A DNA stretch of 58,654 nt, taken from Deltaproteobacteria bacterium (GTDB lineage: Bacteria > Myxococcota_A > Polyangia > Polyangiales > Polyangiaceae). Position 1 is the first letter of the stretch; each line of letters begins with the position of its first letter. Shown in pieces: positions 44,051 through 53,787 of this stretch. Location of the stretch: NCBI GenBank assembly GCA_003235365.1, contig QJWJ01000497.1, positions 1 to 58,654 on the forward strand, written 5' to 3'. Made by a program: the position numbers and the translations under genes. The notes beneath the pieces were generated by a model. The model was given only the letters and a program-made list of their open reading frames with translations, searched no databases and was not told the origin of the DNA.

Positions 44051-45085
44051 CTACGGCATCGGAACGCCGTGCAACAGCTCATTGGGTTCCGGATGCAGGT
44101 GACCGAGTGCGGCGGGATCGATGGCGATGCGATCATCACCCAGATCGGCGTGTGCTGGCACCGCGACGACGAACGGCGGCCTGTCGAGCAGCCGTGCGAC
44201 GAGTGCGCGCGTCTGTGGGACATCGTCGGGGGGAAGCTCGAGTGCCGCAGCCGCAGCGCGCCGATAGCCACGCACCACGCTGACGTGGTCGCCGTCGGCG
44301 ACGAAGTGAGGGCCTCCGTCGAACGGATCGACGCGCTCGGCGTAGCGGAAGCCGATGCGTTCGAGCATCTTCTCCACCCCCTTGGTTTGGTGTCCCACCT
44401 TGCCGATGACCGCTTGCGCCGCCGGACTGAGTAGACTCGCGTAGACTGGACCGCTTGGAAACAGGTCGCGAATGAAGTCCTTGTTCTCGTGCGAAAGCCG
44501 ATCCGCCTGCCGGTAGGTCATGTTGGTGAAGCGGCGGCCGAAGGCATTCCACAAGTGACTCGTGCCATCGGGTTCGAGTGGGGGCAGCAGTTCCGCCAGT
44601 AGCTCGTCTTGAAACAGTTCACGATTGGCCGCATAGAACAGAAATCGAATGTACGAGATGGCCAAACCCAGCCGGCGGGGGTGTCGTCGGTAGTGGGGAT
44701 CGACGACCAGACCCGCGAGCTCCGTGGGGCCGTCGTAGGAGAAGCCGATGCGGAGCACGGAGTGCTCGAAGTGTACACCTAGGTCGCGCGAGTATTTTTC
44801 TTCGGTATCGACGTCCAAATAGATGTACGGCGCGTCGCGACGGCCGAGCTGGGCGACCAAGCTCGAGGTCGCGACGGCTTTTCCCGCGGACAGATCCCGC
44901 AGCACGAACACGTACACGCGACGCGAAGGTGGTAAGTAGCCAGCGAAGCTCGCCTCGGACGTGGCGAGGATCTTGGCGATGGCTGCCCTGTCCGCGGGCA
45001 AATTCACGGTGTTGAGGTGCAGGGCGAGCGCGTACAGCTCGTCCTCGTCACGGGGCAGCGCAGCGCGGATTTCGAAGGGGAGCAT
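44051..45085 (-). CDS. Arginine N-succinyltransferase-like protein (AstA family)
   Basis: 344 aa from the ATG at 45085. The AstA signature is present: LAGLVVDPHYRRHPRRLGLAI, then DELLAELLPP, a WNAFGRRFTNMTY block, IRDLFPSGPVY, IGKVGHQTKG and RVDPFDGGPHF. The fold is a GNAT-type acyl-CoA transferase. AstA succinylates arginine in the AST catabolic route, but the other ast genes are absent here, so the true substrate could differ. It starts 7 nt after the kinase stop, on the same strand, so it is probably in the kinase operon. Confidence 0.87.
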   Translation of the reverse strand: MLPFEIRAALPRDEDELYALALHLNTVNLPADRAAIAKILATSEASFAGYLPPSRRVYVFVLRDLSAGKAVATSSLVAQLGRRDAPYIYLDVDTEEKYSRDLGVHFEHSVLRIGFSYDGPTELAGLVVDPHYRRHPRRLGLAISYIRFLFYAANRELFQDELLAELLPPLEPDGTSHLWNAFGRRFTNMTYRQADRLSHENKDFIRDLFPSGPVYASLLSPAAQAVIGKVGHQTKGVEKMLERIGFRYAERVDPFDGGPHFVADGDHVSVVRGYRRAAAAALELPPDDVPQTRALVARLLDRPPFVVAVPAHADLGDDRIAIDPAALGHLHPEPNELLHGVPMP

Positions 45086-45092
45086 GGGCGGC

Positions 45093-48000
45093 TTACGGAC
45101 GCTTGGCGTCGTCGGTCAACACTCGCAGCAACTGGGGAGGAAGCAAGCCATAGCTCTCGGCCTTGGAGACCAGGTTCGAATTGTCGGCCAACGCGGTCAG
45201 AAACAATTGCGCGTAGGTCGTTGGAGCCATACCCGCCACGCGGCGCTGCAATGGCCCCATGGCTTTCGCGATTGCCGCCTTTGCTGCGTCGATGTTGCCG
45301 AGTTGGGCGTTCGAATCGTGCAGAGCCAAGTACACCGGTGACTCGTTGAGCAGGCTGTGAGCGCCCCCGTCGAGCAGTTCCGCGGCGGTTTGTGCCAGCT
45401 GCAGTGCGTGCTGCGGGTCGTTGCACATCAACTCGGCGCGCGCCCACAACCCCAGCGCCACTGGGAGCAAGTCGCGATTCTGTGTGGCTTGATATGCCTC
45501 GGCCGAAATGCGTAGCAGCGCCCTGGCGCGTTCGCGGCTGCCGTGGCCATGGTTGTTGAGTAGTTCCAGGCCACGATAGAACAACACCCCGAGGTTCTCT
45601 CGAGCGGGGGCCGTCCAAGTGCCGGCGGCCGCCGCATCGGCCTCGGCGCGAACGTCGGTGAGGATCCCGTCGAGGGTCTGATCGCTGCCGAACGCCGCCG
45701 ACCAGCCGAGCAACAGCATGTGGGCGTGGCGCTTCGCTCCCTCGCTGCCGATGGCTTCGGCGAGCTTGAGCCCCTCGAACAGGTGCTCGCGAGATTCCAT
45801 GCGGGCACCCAGAGTGGTCAGGGCGAAGCCCAGGTTCGTCGTCAGCACCGATTCGCGCTCGCGTAGTTCGGCTTCCCGAGCGGCTCGCGCGGCACTGCGT
45901 CGAGCGCCGAGCGCCGCGCTCAGTTCTCCGCGGCTCTGATGGACGATCGCCAAGGTTTGCCAGGCGTCCACCGCCGCCGCGCGCAAGCCGCTGTCCGCAG
46001 CGAGGGTCAACAGTCGCGCCGCCTCACTTTCGGCGTCTTCGAAGCGTCCGGCGAACGCGAAGCGAGCTGCGAGTTCGGCGCTGCAGCGCGCTTCCTCGTC
46101 CTTGAGGTTGTAGTGGTGAGCGGCTTCCCGCGTTTCGGCGAGTCGGGCATCGACGTCGATACCCTGGCCGCGTGCCGCGTCGTAGCGCGCCCGCGCGCCC
46201 CGTGCGTAGATGTGACTGGCCTCGTCGTGAACGTTGTCTTCGAGCGCCGCGACGGCAGTTTGCCGATCGCTGGCGCGTGCGTTGAGCCGACTCCACGCTT
46301 CGTCGAGCACGCGCGCGCGAAGGAAGGCGATGGGCTTGTTCGGTGCAAATGCCAACGCGCGTTCGGCCATGTTCAGTGCATCGCTCAGCGCGTTGGTGCC
46401 GAGCGCCCGTTGAGCTGCCAGTTCCCAGAACTCGGCGGCCTGCACTTCCATCGCGGCCAAATCGAAGTGGCGCGCGACGACCGTGGCATCCTCACCCATG
46501 CGAGCGAGCCAGGTTGCCGCCAGTCCGTGGAGGCGCTGTCGATTGTCCTCACCGATGCTTTGGTACACGACGTCCCTGACCAACGCGTGTTTGAACTGCC
46601 ACTCCGTCATTCCGTCGAAGCGCGACGGTTCCTGATGCATCAATACGCCGACTTGTCCCAACTCGCGCAGTACCGCGTCGGCATCTTCGAGACCGAGGTG
46701 CCGAAGGGCTTCGTCCCAACCCACCTGGCCCAGGATACTCAGTCGCCCCAGGGCTTCGCGTTGCTCTCCCGATAGCGCATCGATGCTGACCTGAATCGCC
46801 GCTTCGATGGTCGGGGCGTGGGAGAACTCCGCGCCGACCATGGCCAGTCGCGTCAACTCTTCGGCGAACAGTGGTGAACCTCCCGCCTGCTGCACGATGC
46901 TCTCGATGGCTTCCGCGGCCAGCCCTCCGGCGCTCGCGCTCTCGGCGATGCGGCGCGTGCCTTCGTTGGACATCGGATGCAGATCGATGCGTATGTGGTC
47001 TCGACCGGAGAAGCATTGTGGGTTTTCGTGCCAGAACTCCGGGCGGGCAGTGACGACCAAGAACAGCGGCAGGTGTTGTGCGCGTGCCAGAAGGTGGTCG
47101 ATCCACTGGACGCTTTCGGGGTCGGCCCACTGCAAGTCCTCGGCGACGAGGGTGATTGGGCCCAGCAGCAACTGGTGCTCGATGGCTTGGGTCATGAACA
47201 GCCAGAGCAGGTCGCGCAGACCGCGCGTGTCTTCGTCCTGGGGAATGCCCTGCTGCGCCAGCAACTTGGCGAACATCGGCACGCGCGGACGCAGCGTCGG
47301 ATCGATCCCGCCGCCGACCGATTGTTCGATGGCGTCGAGGGCTGCGGCTTCGTCGCCGAGCCGGTTGAGCCCGATCAGCGCGCGCAGCACGTCGAGCGCC
47401 ACGCCCAATGGGCGTTTTTTTCCGTAGGGCTCACTGCGTTGGGTGAGCAGGTGCAGTGGCGGGATTTTCGACGTGAAGCGGTCGGTTGCCTCACGTTGCA
47501 AGCGCGTTTTGCCGATACCCGGAAAGCCCGAAATGCTGACCACGACGGCGCGGGGGTCGTTCATCGCGCGCTCGTAGGCGGTGGCGGCTCGGCCGAGCTC
47601 CGCTTCCCGACCGACGAATACGGTACGCGCGCCGGAGGGCAAGCGCGAGCGACCACGGCTCTTACCCACTTCGGCGAACTCGCGGCCGCCCGGGACGAAT
47701 TCGAAGCTGTCTCGCCCCAGTTCGCAAGTGGTGACGTCGGCGAGCACCTTTCCGCTGCGCGCCGTTCGCGACAAGTAGGTTGCGCGGTCGACGACTTCAC
47801 CGATGGCCTGCACGGGTTTGGTCAGATCGACCATGGGCACGAATGCCCGACCGGTCGCGACGCCGACGGTGGCCCCCGCTTGTGCCAATCGAAGCCCGAT
47901 GCGCAATGCGCTTTCCGCTTCGTTGCCCAGAGCGCGGCGCGCGCCGAAATGGGCGACCAACGAGTCTTGCCCGAGCGGCACGACCTCGGTCCCGCGCGCT

Positions 48001-48959
48001 CGTACGTTAGCCAACGCTTCATCTCGCGCGGTGCGTGTCGGGAAGCGGGAGGCGACCAACGTCGTGAGCAGACGCGATGCGCTGGAGCCCAGATGCATCG
48101 AATTGGGCTCAGTGTCGAAGATCGAGCCACGGGTGACCGCTTCGATGATCCCATCGAGGCGTTGGGCGATCTCGAGCATGCTCGCAGGGCGTTCTTCGAC
48201 GTCCGTGGCCAGCATCTGATGAACGAGTCCGTCCAACTGAGGGGGGGTGTCCGACTTGACCTCGAGCAGTCGTCGCGCTCGGGTCGTGGCCAGACGCGCC
48301 AAGGTCGCCAGATAGCTCGGACCCTGGTGTGGGGGCTCGCCGGCGAGCAGTTCGTAGAGTGTTGCTCCTAGCGAGTAGATGTCCGAACGCTCCACCACCG
48401 TGCGGTCGCCGCGAACCTGCTCCGGCGACATGTACGCCGGGGTTCCGACGATCGCGCCGTCGACCGTCGGTGCCGACGCAATGTGCATGGCTGCGCCGAA
48501 GTCCAACAGTTTCGGGATCAGTTCGCCCCCATCGGTGGTGATGAGGAAGATGTTCGCCGGCTTGATGTCGCGATGAATGATCCCCTGCGCGTGCGCGGCG
48601 GCGAGGGCGTCCGCCACCTTGCGGATCAACTTGAGGGCGGGTACGAGCGGCAGTGGGTCGCGCCGTTGGCGTTGACTGAGGTCCTCACCATCGAGCCATT
48701 CCATCGCCACGAACGGTTGCGCGCCAGGGAGTACGCCGTGGTCGAGGATGCGCACGATCCCCGGATGAGACACGCGCGTGAGCAGCTCGGCTTCGCGCAA
48801 TTGCTGCCGGGGATCGCTGTCCTGTTCGATACGCAACAGCTTGAGCGCAACCTGCCGGTCGGTGTCCCGTTCCCGAGCTCGGTGCACGACGCCACTGGTA
48901 CCCCGTCCGACCTCGCTCTCGATCACGTAGTTGGTGAGCTCTGGCGAAGGCAATGCCAT
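45093..48959 (-). CDS. PknK-like Ser/Thr kinase with pseudo-cyclase, AAA ATPase and TPR-like region
   Basis: 1288 aa from the ATG at 48959. Kinase domain at about 10-270: Gly loop GRGTSGVV, Lys40, HRD at 129-131 (IIHRDIKPANI) and DFG at 153-155. A cyclase-like domain follows (about 295-430, AGATVGVATGRAF, LADVTTCELG), but the metal-binding Asp motif is lost (LVASRFPT), so it looks inactive. An AAA/STAND ATPase (FVGREAEL, Walker A GFPGIGKTRL, VAEDLQWADPES) precedes a long helical TPR-like tail. Such proteins are common in myxobacteria and are called PknK-like. It probably integrates a signal to phosphorylate regulators. It is followed by the AstA-like gene. Confidence 0.92.
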   Translation of the reverse strand: MALPSPELTNYVIESEVGRGTSGVVHRARERDTDRQVALKLLRIEQDSDPRQQLREAELLTRVSHPGIVRILDHGVLPGAQPFVAMEWLDGEDLSQRQRRDPLPLVPALKLIRKVADALAAAHAQGIIHRDIKPANIFLITTDGGELIPKLLDFGAAMHIASAPTVDGAIVGTPAYMSPEQVRGDRTVVERSDIYSLGATLYELLAGEPPHQGPSYLATLARLATTRARRLLEVKSDTPPQLDGLVHQMLATDVEERPASMLEIAQRLDGIIEAVTRGSIFDTEPNSMHLGSSASRLLTTLVASRFPTRTARDEALANVRARGTEVVPLGQDSLVAHFGARRALGNEAESALRIGLRLAQAGATVGVATGRAFVPMVDLTKPVQAIGEVVDRATYLSRTARSGKVLADVTTCELGRDSFEFVPGGREFAEVGKSRGRSRLPSGARTVFVGREAELGRAATAYERAMNDPRAVVVSISGFPGIGKTRLQREATDRFTSKIPPLHLLTQRSEPYGKKRPLGVALDVLRALIGLNRLGDEAAALDAIEQSVGGGIDPTLRPRVPMFAKLLAQQGIPQDEDTRGLRDLLWLFMTQAIEHQLLLGPITLVAEDLQWADPESVQWIDHLLARAQHLPLFLVVTARPEFWHENPQCFSGRDHIRIDLHPMSNEGTRRIAESASAGGLAAEAIESIVQQAGGSPLFAEELTRLAMVGAEFSHAPTIEAAIQVSIDALSGEQREALGRLSILGQVGWDEALRHLGLEDADAVLRELGQVGVLMHQEPSRFDGMTEWQFKHALVRDVVYQSIGEDNRQRLHGLAATWLARMGEDATVVARHFDLAAMEVQAAEFWELAAQRALGTNALSDALNMAERALAFAPNKPIAFLRARVLDEAWSRLNARASDRQTAVAALEDNVHDEASHIYARGARARYDAARGQGIDVDARLAETREAAHHYNLKDEEARCSAELAARFAFAGRFEDAESEAARLLTLAADSGLRAAAVDAWQTLAIVHQSRGELSAALGARRSAARAAREAELRERESVLTTNLGFALTTLGARMESREHLFEGLKLAEAIGSEGAKRHAHMLLLGWSAAFGSDQTLDGILTDVRAEADAAAAGTWTAPARENLGVLFYRGLELLNNHGHGSRERARALLRISAEAYQATQNRDLLPVALGLWARAELMCNDPQHALQLAQTAAELLDGGAHSLLNESPVYLALHDSNAQLGNIDAAKAAIAKAMGPLQRRVAGMAPTTYAQLFLTALADNSNLVSKAESYGLLPPQLLRVLTDDAKRP

Positions 48960-49114
48960 GGTGTGATCCCCGGCGCGGTCTCTCCTCCCGGGCCAGCAAC
49001 TAGCTTGGCTCGCGCCCAGGGGGAAACGCAAGCCAAACGCGCGAAAGTTCGACGCGTTTGGGGTGACGTCGCCCCGTCCGGAAACTGCTTCCGTCGGATG
49101 TCAGAGTCGCCCTT

Positions 49115-51505
49115 TCACGACTTGCGGCGCGGGCGGCGCGGACCGCGCGAGCGCTGATGAGGGCCACCCGAAGGACGACCCGAACGTGAGGGACGGTCCG
49201 CCTCGGCTTCGTGGGTTTCGCTCAATGTCGGTGGAAGTGGAGCGATCTGCAACCCGGCCGCCTGCAGTGCGCTCACTGAAAGCAACGTTCCATCGCGAAG
49301 CTGTCCAGCGCGCTCGACGACGTCTCGCAGTTCGCGTTCGTTGCCTGGCCAGGGGTGGTCCATCAGGGCTTGAAGTGCGCGTCGATCCACGCCGCTGGTG
49401 TGCAGGTCGTTGGAAGTACGCGCTATGGCGTCGAGCACCAGCGAGCGAAGGTCCTCGGGTCTGTCGGCCAAGGTGGGCAATTGCACGATGCGCTGTTTCA
49501 GCAGCGGCTCGAACGCTTTGAGGACGCGGTCGCGCTGGATCATGTCGGTCAGCGGGTGCGGCATGCTTGCCAAGAGCTGCGCAGGTGCCAAGCCGTCACC
49601 GTCACCACGGATGAACGTCAGCTCTCGCACGATCGCCGTTTGCATCTCGAGCGGCAGCAGGTGCAGGTCTTTGATCAGCAGCGTCCCGCCGCGGGCCAGC
49701 TCCACCGGTGATTGCTCGGGGTCGTTCCAGCGGTCGGCGGAAAGGCGTACTTCGAGCGCCGAGTCGATCGTCATCAAAGGCCCGCCGCTTTGCGCGCTCG
49801 CCAAGTGAAAGACCGCTGCCCAGGCTTCGACGTCGACCCCCGTGGGAACCTGCAGCAGCACGGGGCCACCGTCTTTCGCTCGGCGCTCGATCTCCGCCAG
49901 CGTCAGCCGAGCAGCGGGGCTGTAAGCACTGGCGAGGAGCGGGCTCGCGAGGGCTCGCGCCGTCTGCTGGTTGCGGCTGGCTTGACCATCGAGTACGCGC
50001 TTGGCCGCCTGGAATTCTGCTTGCCAGTGCTCGGCGCGTTCCCGCGCGATCCCTTCACGCTGACGCGAACGCGCCAGGGCAGAGTTTACGGCCATCAGTG
50101 CACTGAGGCGATCGGCCAGGGTGCGGCACGCGATGGCCTCTTCGAGCGTCATGCGTGTCGCTCGCTCGCCTTTGGGAAGCAGCAGAAAGCCGGTTGGGCC
50201 GTCCTCGTCGAGTACTAGCGTGGCGCTGTAGGCTCCACGCGCCTCGTACCAGGCGAGAAGGGGGCGCACGTCGGAGCGCCGAACCTGCAAAGCACGCAGC
50301 GTGTCCGCACGGAGTGTGCGCTCGGGCTCCTCCAACGCCAACTGGCAGAGGCCGTCGGGCACCTGAGCTTCGCTTTCGTGCAAGTAACCCGCGACGTCGA
50401 CGCTGATCACCCCCGCCGGATCAATTCGCCACAGCTGGGGGATGGCCGTCGGCGCTTTCGAGACGCGTTTGAGTGCGCGCAGCGTGCCGGCGATGGCCGT
50501 GTTTGGATCAGGGTCGAGGGCGCTTTCGTTGGCCTTGTGAAGGGCCATGAGCCAACGGGACTGCTCCGGTCCGAGCGGACGTGCAACTTCACGTGCGATC
50601 AGGCCCACGAGCAGCGCCAGCGCGCAACCCATCAGCGCAACGACGCCTGCGCGACTGGGAGCTTGTTGGGTGAACACCGCCGTGAGCAGCCCCGCCGGAA
50701 CTCCGAGCGCCATCACGGCGATCGTCCCGCGCATCGCGCTGGACACGCGCGCGGGATCTTTGGCCAGAACCGTCCAAATACATGCCAAAGCGCCGCACAA
50801 CAACGCCGCTGGCAGCACTCGGTCCGGAGCGGCGATGTCCGTCGCCGCCAGCGGTACCCCGACTGCCATGGCAGTCACCGACAGCGCAACCGCCGCTTCG
50901 GCGCGGTCCCCGACGCCCAGCTCCAACTCGCGCAGGACTCTCACCCGCCACGCCGCAGCGATCAGCACCAGGAGGCTTCCGATACTCGCCGCGGTCGTCG
51001 CGTAGTCGAGGGTCAGCGGATCCAACGACGGCACGCCTTCGGGCGCCAGAAAGCGTGCGCCCGCGACGACCACCGCGATCGTCCACAGCAGTGCGGTGAA
51101 TGCTGCCGCGTCGAGAGAACGCGAAACCTTCGGCGCGGTGAGCAGGCCGGGCACGGGGGCGATGCGAGCCAGTGCGTACGAGCCAGCAACCGCCGCAGTG
51201 CCTGCGCTGAGGGTCGCAACCAATTCCAGCGAAGGCATGCCCGGTGGCCCCAGGCGCGACTGCAACCACGCCAGGGTCGCGGCGCAGCCGACCCGCGCCG
51301 TGACGAGCGCCGCAGGTTCGATGGTGGTCGGTGCGAGGTCGAGTACGGTTCGTCGCCAGACCCAGGCCAACAACAGCGGCCCGCCGAGCAGCAACAGGGC
51401 ACCCCACCAGCTGAAGCCAGCGGCTTGAAGTCCCGCCACGCCGATGTACGACACCAGCGCCACGGCGGACCAATACGAGCGACCCAGGGCGTGCAAGAGC
51501 GCCAC
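49115..51505 (-). CDS. Membrane protein with GAF-like and degenerate sigma54-activator domain
   Basis: 796 aa from a GTG at 51505. The N-terminal half has about ten hydrophobic segments. A GAF-like middle follows (around 310-470; GFLLLPKGERATRMTLEEAIACRTLADRL is split by me as GFLLLPKGE and LADRL). The C-terminal part looks like a sigma54-activator AAA domain, with GGTLLIKDL, LPTLADRPEDLRSL and HPWPGNERELRDVVERA. But Walker A is VPTGVDVE, the GAFTGA loop is missing and Walker B is changed to KD, so ATP hydrolysis and sigma54 contact are unlikely. It ends in a basic Arg/Pro tail without an HTH. It lies 155 bp upstream of the kinase. It is probably a pseudo-enzyme signalling scaffold, an inference. 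Confidence 0.75.
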   Translation of the reverse strand: MALLHALGRSYWSAVALVSYIGVAGLQAAGFSWWGALLLLGGPLLLAWVWRRTVLDLAPTTIEPAALVTARVGCAATLAWLQSRLGPPGMPSLELVATLSAGTAAVAGSYALARIAPVPGLLTAPKVSRSLDAAAFTALLWTIAVVVAGARFLAPEGVPSLDPLTLDYATTAASIGSLLVLIAAAWRVRVLRELELGVGDRAEAAVALSVTAMAVGVPLAATDIAAPDRVLPAALLCGALACIWTVLAKDPARVSSAMRGTIAVMALGVPAGLLTAVFTQQAPSRAGVVALMGCALALLVGLIAREVARPLGPEQSRWLMALHKANESALDPDPNTAIAGTLRALKRVSKAPTAIPQLWRIDPAGVISVDVAGYLHESEAQVPDGLCQLALEEPERTLRADTLRALQVRRSDVRPLLAWYEARGAYSATLVLDEDGPTGFLLLPKGERATRMTLEEAIACRTLADRLSALMAVNSALARSRQREGIARERAEHWQAEFQAAKRVLDGQASRNQQTARALASPLLASAYSPAARLTLAEIERRAKDGGPVLLQVPTGVDVEAWAAVFHLASAQSGGPLMTIDSALEVRLSADRWNDPEQSPVELARGGTLLIKDLHLLPLEMQTAIVRELTFIRGDGDGLAPAQLLASMPHPLTDMIQRDRVLKAFEPLLKQRIVQLPTLADRPEDLRSLVLDAIARTSNDLHTSGVDRRALQALMDHPWPGNERELRDVVERAGQLRDGTLLSVSALQAAGLQIAPLPPTLSETHEAEADRPSRSGRPSGGPHQRSRGPRRPRRKS

Positions 51506-51596
51506 TGTAGTTGGCTTGCTCGGTCCCTGACAAACTGCTCACCGGCGCAGGTCAGGGTACTGTTGCCGAAGGATAGGCTATTGGGCCGGTGCTCGC

Positions 51597-52544
51597 TCAG
51601 GCGGGAATGGGGCGTATCGCGGGCAGTCCGGTCTCGGGGGTTGAGCTGACCGCGAATTGCCGAACGCGAGGGAGTCCACGACGTTCGGCGTCACTTGGTC
51701 GTTGCAGCGGGTTTGGCCTCGGCGCGGACTGCCGAACGGAGTTCGTCGGCGCCCGGGTGGGGTCGCTCGGTCCAAGGGCAGTGACGTGCTGAGCGTCGCT
51801 CGTGCCGGTCATGCTCAGCGCCAAGGTGGTCTGAACATCGACCCGGCGTTGCCACCCGCGCAAGAAGACGCTTTGGTCGGGCGCGCGCTGGACCAGGGTG
51901 GCGTGTTGCGTCTTGCGTGCGATCGCCAAGCGTTCGACCAGCAGTGCCGGGGGAAGGGAGTTGAGTAGGGCGACGCTCCGTTCATCCAATGCTTGCGGGT
52001 GGCGATAGCTCTCGCCTTCTGCACTCGTGGAGCCCGTCGCTTGAGGCGACGTCGGACCGACGGGGGCCGAGTGAATGGAAAGCTCTTCGAGCACGTTTCG
52101 GATCCCCTGCCATGCGCGAGTATTGCTGCCCCAGAACCAGTCGCCGACCATGACGGCGACGCCTGGGTCGTCGATGCGGTGGGCCCCCGACGTCTTCCAA
52201 ATGGCTAACGCGACGGCCCTCGCCTGCGGTTTGGTCATGCCTTCGAACGCGTCGCGCGTTCTCGGTAGGCCAGCGGCGCCAGCGCACGCCAAGAATGCCC
52301 GCTCCGTGATCCCGAAGTGTGTTCGCCCACCGCGATCGGCGGCGTTGGCTGGCTGTGCTTGCCACTGCTGCAGCGTGCCCTCGAGGCGCACCAGGCCAGC
52401 CCACCAGCGCTCGAACGCCGGATGGCGACTCGTTTCGGTCGCGTCCAGTACCTCGGCAAAACGCGGCCCGGAACGTCTGATCGTCGGCACCGTGCTCGAT
52501 GCGGGAACCTGACGAACTGGGATGAGACCACTGACGGAAGGCAT
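51597..52544 (-). CDS. GH108-like muramidase with disordered tail
   Basis: 315 aa from the ATG at 52544; the frame is open to 52646 but overlaps the divergent gene. About residues 40-150 resemble glycoside hydrolase 108/N-acetylmuramidase: VRLEGTLQQW with the likely catalytic Glu, NAADRGGRTHFGIT, then AVALAIWKTSG, MVGDWFWGS and a WQGIRNVL helix. The usual glycine after the Glu is kept. No signal peptide is evident, so export may use another route. A long polar, Arg/Pro/Ser-rich C-terminus follows. These enzymes cut peptidoglycan. Divergent from the metallopeptidase-like gene. Confidence 0.68.
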   Translation of the reverse strand: MPSVSGLIPVRQVPASSTVPTIRRSGPRFAEVLDATETSRHPAFERWWAGLVRLEGTLQQWQAQPANAADRGGRTHFGITERAFLACAGAAGLPRTRDAFEGMTKPQARAVALAIWKTSGAHRIDDPGVAVMVGDWFWGSNTRAWQGIRNVLEELSIHSAPVGPTSPQATGSTSAEGESYRHPQALDERSVALLNSLPPALLVERLAIARKTQHATLVQRAPDQSVFLRGWQRRVDVQTTLALSMTGTSDAQHVTALGPSDPTRAPTNSVRQSAPRPNPLQRPSDAERRGLPRVRQFAVSSTPETGLPAIRPIPA

Positions 52545-52651
52545 AGTGGGCGGGTCGACCCGCGCGGATCGCCAGTTGCTGGAAAAAAGACGCCGTTGGG
52601 GGTGCGGTCCGGAGTGTCGATTGCCACTTCTGTGTGACACACTCACCAGTC

Positions 52652-53740
52652 ATGGTTTCCACCTCGCGCACCCTTCGCTCGATCGAACGGTTGCTGCTTG
52701 CCGTGGAACGCCAGGTGGCGCTGATCTCGCGCTGTCGACCCCGCAATGCGCTGACCGAGCAACAGTCGCTCGTCGCGGCCTGGCAGAGTGGTCGCCGCAG
52801 ATTGCCTCGATGGACTTACGAGGCCGTCCCCGAGCTGTCGGCGCACCGGCAGATGCTCAGTGAGGCCTCGACTTGGTTGTCCGAAGCTGAGCCCCTGCAC
52901 GACCTCTACTTCCAGCGGATCGCCGAGCTTCAGCTCGAGACTCGCCTGGTCGAAGCAGTGGGGACGCGACAGTTCGTGGAGCTGGCGCGTCACCGCCACG
53001 AGCACGGATCTGCGGCGGAGCGAGCCGACGCGCTGGCGTTGGTACGGCGATGGCTGCTGATCGAACCCGAAGCGCCGCGCACGACGATTCGCAGCGACGA
53101 CGAGCAGCACCCTCAGAGCCTGTACAGCAGCATGTGCCGCGCGGTGGGGCAACTGCGTTTGCCGGTCCGAGTGACGCTGAGCGACTCGTTGGTGGCAGCC
53201 GCAGCCACGGGAGAGAACCTGATTGTCGTCGCCAAGGACCGCCACCTGTCGCTGAACGACACGCGTCGCATCGTTCTACACGAAACACTGGGGCACGCGT
53301 TGCCGCGCCATCGTGCGACGCAACAAACGGTTGGCTTGTTTGCCGTGGGTTCCGCCGGTGGCAACGACGAGCAGGAGGGCTATGCCTTGTTCCTGGAGAG
53401 TCGCGGGGGGGTGATGGACGAAGCGCGGCGGCGGGAGCTCGCACTGCGGCACATCGCGGCGCTTGGTGTTCACGATGGTGCCAACTGGGTCGAGACGACG
53501 GAGCGGCTCACGGCTGAGGGGGCCGAGCTGGCATCAGCTGCCGCGATCGCTTCTCGCGTGCATCGCGCCGGTGGTTTGGCTCGCGAGGTCGTCTACCTGC
53601 CCGCGCTGTGCCGGGTGAACCGCGCCATCGGCGCCGACCCCGACGTCGAGGAGTGGCTCGGTAGGGGGCGGCTGAGCCTGGATGCCATCGACACCTTGCG
53701 TCAGTTTGATGCCCCGCCAGTCCTCGCCGCGGACGGCTGA
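52652..53740 (+). CDS. DUF1704/MATCAP-like metallopeptidase
   Basis: 362 aa from the ATG at 52652; a GTG 18 nt earlier is possible. The active site is HETLGH (H210, E211, H215), with a downstream Q-E-G-Y-A at 241-245 that fits the conserved E-G motif of DUF1704. This family includes the eukaryotic MATCAP tubulin tyrosine carboxypeptidases (HExxxH + E zinc peptidases); that is family knowledge. The N-terminal ~190 residues are mostly helical and charged, with no signal peptide. It is divergent from the muramidase and convergent with xth. Substrate in bacteria unknown. Confidence 0.78.
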   Translation: MVSTSRTLRSIERLLLAVERQVALISRCRPRNALTEQQSLVAAWQSGRRRLPRWTYEAVPELSAHRQMLSEASTWLSEAEPLHDLYFQRIAELQLETRLVEAVGTRQFVELARHRHEHGSAAERADALALVRRWLLIEPEAPRTTIRSDDEQHPQSLYSSMCRAVGQLRLPVRVTLSDSLVAAAATGENLIVVAKDRHLSLNDTRRIVLHETLGHALPRHRATQQTVGLFAVGSAGGNDEQEGYALFLESRGGVMDEARRRELALRHIAALGVHDGANWVETTERLTAEGAELASAAAIASRVHRAGGLAREVVYLPALCRVNRAIGADPDVEEWLGRGRLSLDAIDTLRQFDAPPVLAADG

Positions 53741-53787
53741 TCCGCTGAGGCGATGCGCCGAACCGCTCACCGCAGACCCCTCAGAGC

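Noticed and set aside
46977..48371. 464-codon plus-strand frame
   Set aside because: Antisense to the PknK-like kinase; no recognisable motifs.
50378..51649. 423-codon plus-strand frame
   Set aside because: Antisense to the pseudo-activator; composition (Arg/Gln/His-rich) typical of a shadow frame.
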